NCBI GenBank assembly: GCA_003024985.2
Contig: PXIH01S0000950.1
Reading direction: 5' to 3' (one strand)
Source: Euperipatoides rowelli
Lineage: Eukaryota; Onychophora; Udeonychophora; Euonychophora; Peripatopsidae
Length of the DNA stretch: 13,568 nt
Part shown: piece by piece, positions 8,273 through 13,568 of the stretch
Position numbering within the stretch: the first letter of the stretch is position 1
Layout of the letters: the number at the start of each line of letters is the position of its first letter
Notes under the pieces: model-generated
Seen by the model: the letters and a program-made list of their open reading frames with translations, nothing else
The model's database searches: none
What the model was told of the DNA's origin: nothing
Position numbers and translations under genes: made by a program

Positions 8273-8824
8273 CAGTGTTACTCTATCACCGGGCCGCAAA
8301 AAAAAATAATTTAAAAATACATCTTTATATCGCATTATTATGATGGTATTATTATTGCTAGTTATAATTATTAAATGATGAGAGTAACGATGTAATAATC
8401 TTAAAGTAGATCAGTAAAAAAAAATGAAAACTAAATAATTAACTTTACTTTACTTCATAAAGTCATAAACATTTATCATTATTAAACAATAAGATATACT
8501 GTAATACAGATTGAGCTAATAAAAACCGCATATTTTTTTCATTTGAATATTTTGAAACATATTGTACGTTCTCTCATTAAGAGATTTATATTTTTAATCG
8601 TTTCTAAAATGATTTTAGGAATATGGGGGAGAAGGGATTGGGATCTCAGGGGATGGTGGGATAAGAGAGGGATGGGGGGATATCTAGAGCCCAGTTGTAT
8701 TTCAATTCACAAGGGGCTTTTCAGCTAGTTAAACAATAAACAAACAATTCATTGTCTCATATAATTACCGGTCCAAGTAAAATTGTCCGCCAGTCTGTGA
8801 TGACAAAAAGGTTGAGGAATGCTG
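8273..8824. mobile_element. Non-autonomous hAT-like DNA transposon (552 bp)
   Basis: The left end is CAGTGTTACTC...CACCGGGCCGC. The right end read inward is CAGCATTCCTCAACCTTTTTG, continuing to CTGGCGGAC. The first 15 terminal bases match at about 10 positions, and both ends carry the CAG(N)GTTCTC-like start and GGGCCGC/GCGGAC subterminal pattern of hAT-superfamily elements. Together with the 8-bp flanking duplication this makes the call solid. There is no transposase or BED zinc finger inside, so it moved with trans-acting enzyme and is now decayed. It carries an unusual G-rich segment (8625-8679) and a meaningless open frame (8543-8728, starting at TTG). It is nested in an older LINE-tail fragment. 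Confidence 0.85.
8625..8679 (+). other. Predicted G-quadruplex-forming tract
   Basis: Four runs of at least three G are separated by loops of 4, 3 and 6 bases at 8625-8652 (G5, G3, G3, G4). Further runs are at 8658-8660, 8669-8671 and 8674-8679 (G6). This meets the usual G3+N1-7 rule and stands out sharply in an AT-rich window. It lies inside the hAT-like element on the plus strand. Confidence 0.75.
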
Positions 8825-8832
8825 GTCTATAG
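8825..8832. repeat. 8-bp target site duplication (right), hAT-like element
   Basis: GTCTATAG directly follows the terminal CTG at 8824. It pairs with ATCTATAG at 8265-8272, with one mismatch. Confidence 0.8.
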
Positions 8833-8880
8833 CATTATTTATTAAACTATAACTAACTTGTCATTTATTACAAATTACTA
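8833..8880 (+). mobile_element. Probable continuation of the interrupted LINE-tail fragment
   Basis: With the hAT-like insertion taken out, 8223-8272 runs directly into CATTATTTATTAAACTATAAC. This is inferred from the target duplication rather than from a recognised LINE sequence, and the right limit is arbitrary. No further RTE-tail motif is visible before 9167. Confidence 0.3.
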
Positions 8881-9166
8881 TTAGCTGGAATCGTATATAC
8901 AGTATATATTTTTCTCTTACTTTAACTTGACTTTTAAAACAGTTTTTTTTCCTATTTTGTTACCAAAAGTGCAGCCAATTACTGTTATTTTCCCCGCATC
9001 TTGCCATGAATATTGCTACACCAAGTTAGTCTTAAAATATACACTACATTTTCAAGTAAAAATTATTATACTGAAATTATCCAGAATAATGTGGATAAAA
9101 AGATGAGCTTGTCATTTAATGATTTTGACAAAATTGCTGAGAATTGATAACATACAGGTATATGCA
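8881..9166. other. AT-rich spacer, nothing recognised
   Basis: This is ordinary AT-rich DNA with one TACAGTA at 8898 inside a TA tract and T9 at 8943-8951. No gene, RNA or transposon end is seen. Confidence 0.5.
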
Positions 9167-9395
9167 TTTAATTGTCCGGCAATGCCAGGGCTTATGTTTA
9201 ACTAGGTCAAAATATAGCCTCTGTTCTTTTACAAATTTTAAATAGTAAGTATGCAAAATTTGGTACAGATTGGCAAATGGTTGAGAAGTGTATAGAAAAC
9301 ATGACATGTCATAATGTGTATATATATATATACAGTATATATATATATAGAGAGAGAGAGACAGACAGACATTCGATTTTATATACTGTATATTA
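9167..9395 (+). mobile_element. RTE-like LINE 3' tail
   Basis: The order of elements matches what I know of arthropod RTE-class 3' UTRs. TTGTCCGGCAATGCCAGGG comes first, then AAAATATAGCCTCTGTTC, then ATGCAAAATTTGGTACAGAT with TGGTTGAGAAGTGTATAGAA, and finally GACAGACAGACATTCGATTTTATATA. The (TA)n(GA)n repeat at 9319-9360 appears to have grown inside the tail. No endonuclease or RT sequence precedes it, so this is a 5'-truncated insertion, as is usual for LINEs. The minus-strand open frame 9116-9430 is antisense to this tail, contains Tyr-Ile and Ser-Leu runs from the microsatellites, and is not a gene. Confidence 0.55.
9319..9370. repeat. Compound microsatellite (TA)n, (GA)n, (CAGA)n
   Basis: A TA tract interrupted once by TACAGTA (9331-9337) passes into GAGAGAGAGAGA and then GACAGACAGAC. 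The last part is probably the original retrotransposon tail repeat. The TA and GA parts likely expanded secondarily. Confidence 0.9.
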
Positions 9396-9829
9396 AAGAG
9401 AATTAAAGGAAAATAGCTTACCATCATCATTATCTAAATCAATATATGGAAGATCATAAATTTTAACAACAATCCTAAACAAAATAAAAAAAAAATCAGG
9501 AAATCAAAGAAACGCTAAGCAATCTTTGCAAAAGATTTCAACACATTACAAATTTACTAAGTATTTACTGTATTTGTTTACTAGTTTATTATCATAAATC
9601 TATATACCCATAGATTGGCAACTTAAGATTTGAACAAAAGAAATGGATATTGACATTGTGTTCTGAAATTTATTAGAAAGAGGGCGCTTTTTATTAGTTC
9701 AGTACCTCAGGTAGCCGTTTATACACATATTTGATTGAATTCCAGTTTAATATCATTGATGCAATTTTTTATATAGGCTACTGTACACATATTTATTTAT
9801 ACAGTATATATGTCAAATACCAAACTGGT
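9396..9829. other. AT-rich stretch, no gene recognised
   Basis: There is no coding or RNA feature. AAAGAGGGCGC near 9677 and three TACAGTA/TACTGTA sites (9566, 9779, 9800) are the only notable points. Confidence 0.5.
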
Positions 9830-10670
9830 AGGGCTTCGTCAGGTTGGCCATAGTCTTTCTCATAGAGCCTCCTCTTCCCCCCTATTTGCTCTATTCTATC
9901 CCGAGATAGACTATCTTTACGAAAACTGAGTTAAGTCTTAGCCTGATTTAATTTTCACACTTACAGAGCCACAGTGTGTAGTGCCGCTAATAAGAAAATT
10001 ACCTACTAAGATGGTAGTCTTGTTCTTAATTTGATAATTTACAGAATTATGCTTATACCTCAGGGTAATGTACACACACAATCCATAAAGTTATGATTTA
10101 TAAGAATTAGACTTTCGTCATAAGTGTGGTCTTCAATCTGGCAAGGATGCCTTAGCATCTTGCAACTGTGTCCCGATCACCTCTTATGACCCTGGCTTGG
10201 AAATATTTCTACTATCTCCTCAGTACATCATATGCAGGGGACTTAGTGCGCAGAAGGCACTGAAGTGTCCACATATCAAGCAATATAGATCAAAGAAATA
10301 TGTTCCGGGAATAATTACCAAGCATATACTATATCTTCAAAACTAGCCTACAATTACACTTACATGTAAATCGTATTTATGTAGGCTTTAACATAAATAA
10401 AGCTATACCCAAGATATACTGTAATATCTACTGAACGGGGTCAAATTCTGCCAATTTTATAATAAACTCTTAAAAGGGGATAGAAACCAGCACAATTAGA
10501 CAATATGAAGGGAGAGCTAGCTAACCTAACAAATTCCAACCCGGACTGGCCGACTAGAGGCTCAAGAGGAGAAAGGGGGGAGTAAATCCTTTTTAATCCC
10601 TGTCCTGATAGAAAGTTACAGGTACTACCCCTATCTCGCGTACCCAGGAAAGGCGATCTGAAAAAGGAAA
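9830..10670. other. Patchily GC-richer block, unexplained
   Basis: Sampled 60-base windows contain about 48% (9841-9900), 53% (10141-10200), 50% (10501-10560) and 45% (10561-10620) G+C, well above the rest of the window. It includes CCTCTTCCCCCC (9871-9882), a bulged hairpin at 10141-10163 (GCAAGGATGC, CTTA, GCATCTTGC) and a run of six G at 10575-10580. A stop-free stretch of about 80 codons (around 10106-10345, plus strand) has no ATG near its start and no family I recognise. It could be an exon or promoter region, an unrecognised repeat or chance. No clear splice structure supports a gene. Confidence 0.4.
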
Positions 10671-12770
10671 ATTAGTTATAAAGGTCATATTCAATATCTT
10701 AAGCCTAGACACACACAAAGGCGGGAAGTTAGCAAATATTCATATTTATTTGCTCAAAATTAATATAACATCAAATTCCTTTCCCGTAATTTAAAGAATA
10801 CAAATTAACCCTTTAATTACATTAACAATTTAGAAATTGGCGGACATACGCTGCAAAGTAGATAGTAAGATAGAGGGATGAAGGTAGGGGACATAGATGG
10901 TGAGGGGTGGGTATACAAGGGCATAAAAGTGAATGTCTTTACTAAAAATAGTCTATTATTGAAAAGTTCAGCAGGGGGGAAGTTCAAAATGGGAGGGAGG
11001 AAACTAAATCTTGCACTGTTGATAAAATATGTAGAGGCATAAAAACTGGTATTTCTAATATAGATAACTGCATTTACATGATTGAAAAGGTTGGTTCTCG
11101 AATATAAATTACAGCTACTGCTTATGATGAGGAGAAATTTGATAGGTTCTTCAGTGGAGCGTGTCAAATTCATCAAGTGTGGTAAGATTTAAGTTATAGA
11201 TCATTTGACTAACGGGCTCTTTCCATGGCAAAGTTTGAGGAGCATAAAAATGCCAACTTACATCGTTTAGCGAACATCGATTAGTTGAAGCTAATTGAAA
11301 AATAAAGTATTTTACTGAAGTATAGAATGAAATTAATGTAAGAATGAAATTAATGTAGAAAAGAATTGACAATATTAAAATTTCTTACTAAAATATGTCG
11401 GTAGCAAATCGTTGCGCGTCTAGATAAAGCTAAAGTCATTAACAATTTACGATTTGAATTAAAGTTGCTCTATATTTATCATTTTTACATATTCTTGTAA
11501 TTTAAAAAAAAATTAAGCCTCTAATTCGATATTTGTTTGCATTGAAGCCAACTATAGTGCAATATATATTTGATACTACAGTATATTGATCTCTAGTCAT
11601 TGATTTAAGCTTGTACCGGAAGTAAACAACTTCAAAAAATTTGCCCTCTTACAACAGACATAACATAAAGCAATGAAATCTCAAGTTGCTATCCATGGGT
11701 ATATAGATCTATGGTTTTATTAAGAACTACATTAAAGAAAAAAGAGAAATGTATTTAAAATAGGGTAATAGCTTTAAAGTTTAAGCCAGGTATCCAGATT
11801 CACACAATTATTAACCCATTCGCATTGTACAATGCTATTTACACTTCCATAAGTATATTATATGTGCATCAGAAAGTGATTAAATCTAGAGTAGACATGA
11901 GATTTTCCTCACTGGAAGCATTTATGTGTTTTATGTGAGATATTAGCATCAAGCTGTCAGTATATTATCAAGAACGAAGATTGATAATCTTATAAAAACA
12001 TTTGCCGCATAAGGAAAATTTATTTATCGCAAAGATAAAATGAGAAGTACAATAGGGAGTGATCAATACAGAAATCACAATAATTTCCTTGCTTTTAACT
12101 TTTTATTGAGCATTTCTTAAAGCAAACGTTTGACAATGTTCTCTTTTCAGTGAATTTGAGGCTGTTAGAAAGCAAGTGTCTTTCAAACTTATAGAATTAA
12201 ATTTTATACAAAAGGGTTAGATTATAGTATACAATGTACTGTATGTTGGAGAGAATAGATTCAGATAAGCGACCCTGTTTTTGTTTTACTCATGCCTAAA
12301 CATCACTTCACCGAAAGAGCACCAAAAATATTGGCAAGAAATAGTCAGCACAGTCATTCTCCTCGTTTTGATCGTTTTATTTTTTATATTTTTAAAATAT
12401 GCTACAAAAACACAGGAAATGTTCAACACTCAAACTGTTGTGTGATTTAACAAAGTGAACACAATTTTTATGATCATGTCTCACACTTTGTAATTTTTTT
12501 TCATTGCCAGTTCTTGCAAGATATGTACAAAGTGTAATAATGAATGAAATGGTACATGTGAAATTTGAAATAATTATCTGATTAACGAAAATTATGATTT
12601 ACCTCTCACTTAATTCTATGATCAAAGAGTTAATATATAACTCAATATCTGCTTTATAAGCCAATAATTTTCAATCCATTAACTCTTACATAAAGAGTCA
12701 AGTGTAGTTTTTTAAAAAAATCATAATTTTTCAGGACTTAATGTATGAAAAAGACTAATTCAAAAGTACA
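10671..12770. other. AT-rich stretch, no gene recognised
   Basis: The most open minus-strand frame (ATG at 11173 down to 10817, 118 codons) is Ser/Phe/Pro-rich at its end because the plus strand is purine-rich there (G-runs at 10886-10910 and 10972-10978). It has no recognisable domain. A second minus frame overlaps it (11372-11151). I do not call either. Small inverted repeats occur, such as AAGATTGATAATCTT near 11979 and AGAGTTAAT against ATTAACTCT around 12627 and 12679. No RNA gene or transposon end is visible. Confidence 0.45.
11324..11357. repeat. Perfect 17-bp tandem duplication
   Basis: AGAATGAAATTAATGTA occurs twice with no spacer and no mismatch (11324-11340 and 11341-11357). The exactness points to a recent replication-slippage or repair event. 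Confidence 0.95.
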
Positions 12771-13165
12771 GAAATTGCTGTGGCTTCCATAATGGTTAAT
12801 CTACAGTACTAATGGATTGACATTTTGAGTTCTCCTCATTTTATCTTAGCAATTAAGAATTGCCATGGCTTCTATAATGGGCAATCTGCTAATGGATTTA
12901 TATCTTGTGGTTCTCCTCATTTTATATTTGCAATAAAGAATTGCCAGGGCTTCCATAATGGTCAATCTACTAATGGATTGATATATCGTGGTTCTCCTCC
13001 TTTTATCTTCACAATAAAGAATCGTCATGGCTTTCATAATAGTCAATTTACTAATGGATTGACATATTGAGATTCTCATATTTTATCTTTGAAATAAAGA
13101 ATTGCCATGGTTCCCATAATGGTTAGTTTACTAATGGATTGACATATTGTGTTTCTCTTCATTTT
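12771..13165. repeat. Minisatellite, about five units of 81 bp
   Basis: The landmark ATTGCCATGGCTTCCATAAT, or close variants, recurs at about 12775, 12860, 12941, 13022 and 13102, giving unit spacings of 85, 81, 81 and 80. Each unit also carries TCAATCTACTAATGGATTGA-like and TTCTCCTCATTTTATCTT-like blocks. Units differ by roughly 10-20%. The first has a 5-base insertion (AGTAC-like) near 12803 and the last is incomplete. Because 81 is a multiple of three, the unit has the same frame in each copy, which gives long open frames on both strands (12825-13070 plus, 13079-12846 minus). These are by-products, since neither has flanking gene structure. Confidence 0.92.
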
Positions 13166-13568
13166 AACATGGTGGTAAAAAAATGCTCCCTTTGTGAAAA
13201 AATCTTAAGATGGCTTTATAGCAATAGCTCACTTAAAGTTCAAAGATGTTGCTAATGTACAAGTGAAAGAAAATATCATGCTGTTACATGTTTGTTCCCT
13301 CTCTGATGCACATATTGTCAAATATTTCTTATAAAAGCCACATAATGTATGAATTTATGCAAATGGATTAAAATCATAACACTCAACAATATTCATAGCG
13401 ATATTACAAAATAATTAATAATATTTTTTAACCAAAACTATTCAAGAGGGGGAAAAAACATTAAACAGGTGAGTTTAGTTAAAGTGGTTTATCAATGATT
13501 TTTTTTTTTAATTGATTTATGTTTAGTTTTACTTAAAAATATTTGTTTAATTAATCAATTTGGAAAAT
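13166..13568. other. AT-rich stretch, no gene recognised
   Basis: A stop-free stretch of about 37 codons (around 13209-13330, plus strand) encodes a non-repetitive peptide that I do not recognise. It is bounded by stops and lacks splice sites good enough to call an exon. The rest is AT-rich, with T10 near 13500-13509. Confidence 0.45.

Noticed and set aside
9116-9430. Minus-strand open frame of 104 codons with Ser-Leu and Tyr-Ile runs
   Set aside because: The runs are translated GA and TA microsatellites, and the frame is antisense to a LINE-like 3' tail.
10106-10345. Stop-free stretch of about 80 codons in the GC-richer block as an exon
   Set aside because: There is no initiating ATG, no convincing splice sites and no recognisable family. 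Its length is compatible with chance at higher GC.
10817-11372. Two overlapping minus-strand open frames (118 and 73 codons)
   Set aside because: They overlap each other in different frames, have no recognisable domain, and their Ser/Pro/Phe content follows from a purine-rich plus strand.
12825-13079. Open frames on both strands as possible repeat proteins
   Set aside because: A period divisible by three explains both. There is no start context, splice site or flanking coding sequence.
1-13568. CRISPR array, prokaryotic operon, tRNA, rRNA or snRNA genes
   Set aside because: No regularly spaced short repeats with unique spacers, no ribosome-binding-site-led gene series and no recognisable structural RNA were found on either strand.

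Overview
This is an AT-rich (about 70% A+T by eye) eukaryotic nuclear window with no complete protein-coding gene, no rRNA and no tRNA that I can support. It looks like intergenic or intronic DNA of an invertebrate animal, and I favour an arthropod. The reasons are a nest of decayed transposons of animal type (a Tc1/mariner-like foldback element, a hAT-like non-autonomous element, Ty1/copia gag-pro and an RTE-like LINE 3' tail), many simple repeats, long poly-A and poly-T runs, and no bacterial gene structure. The organism assignment is inference.

Layout: 1-2088 is AT-rich unique DNA with a perfect small palindrome (1624-1646) and an (AC)11 microsatellite (1713-1734). From 2089 there is a diverged direct duplication. 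Copy A is 2089-2848 and copy B is 3328-4005, offset by about 1.24 kb. The DNA between them holds a candidate terminal coding exon (2873-2977) of unknown identity. Copy B is broken by a 1,432-bp palindromic foldback element (4006-5437) with roughly 600-bp arms, CAGT/ACTG ends and a TA-like target site. Copy A preserves the matching uninterrupted site, and copy B seems to resume for about 50 bases after the element. A Ty1/copia remnant follows (5538 to about 6525). Its Gag is readable only across several frames, its zinc knuckle is degraded, and its protease DSG motif is intact but isolated.

From 6526 to 8222 I see nothing recognisable except an A23 run. A 552-bp hAT-like element (8273-8824) has 8-bp target duplications and appears to have landed in an older RTE-like 3'-tail fragment (8223-8272, resuming at 8833). 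A second, longer RTE-like 3' tail lies at 9167-9395 and contains compound microsatellites. A patchily GC-richer block (about 9830-10670) is unexplained. From 10671 to 12770 nothing is recognisable apart from a 17-bp tandem duplication. A minisatellite of about five 81-bp units (12771-13165) creates open frames on both strands. The tail to 13568 is AT-rich.

The pieces do not form a pathway. The window records successive events: a segmental duplication, transposon insertions, nested insertion and decay. The most interesting points are the foldback element with its empty paralogous site, the potential long-hairpin RNA it could encode, and a marked excess of the 7-mer TACAGTA/TACTGTA (20 sites against about 3 expected from base composition).
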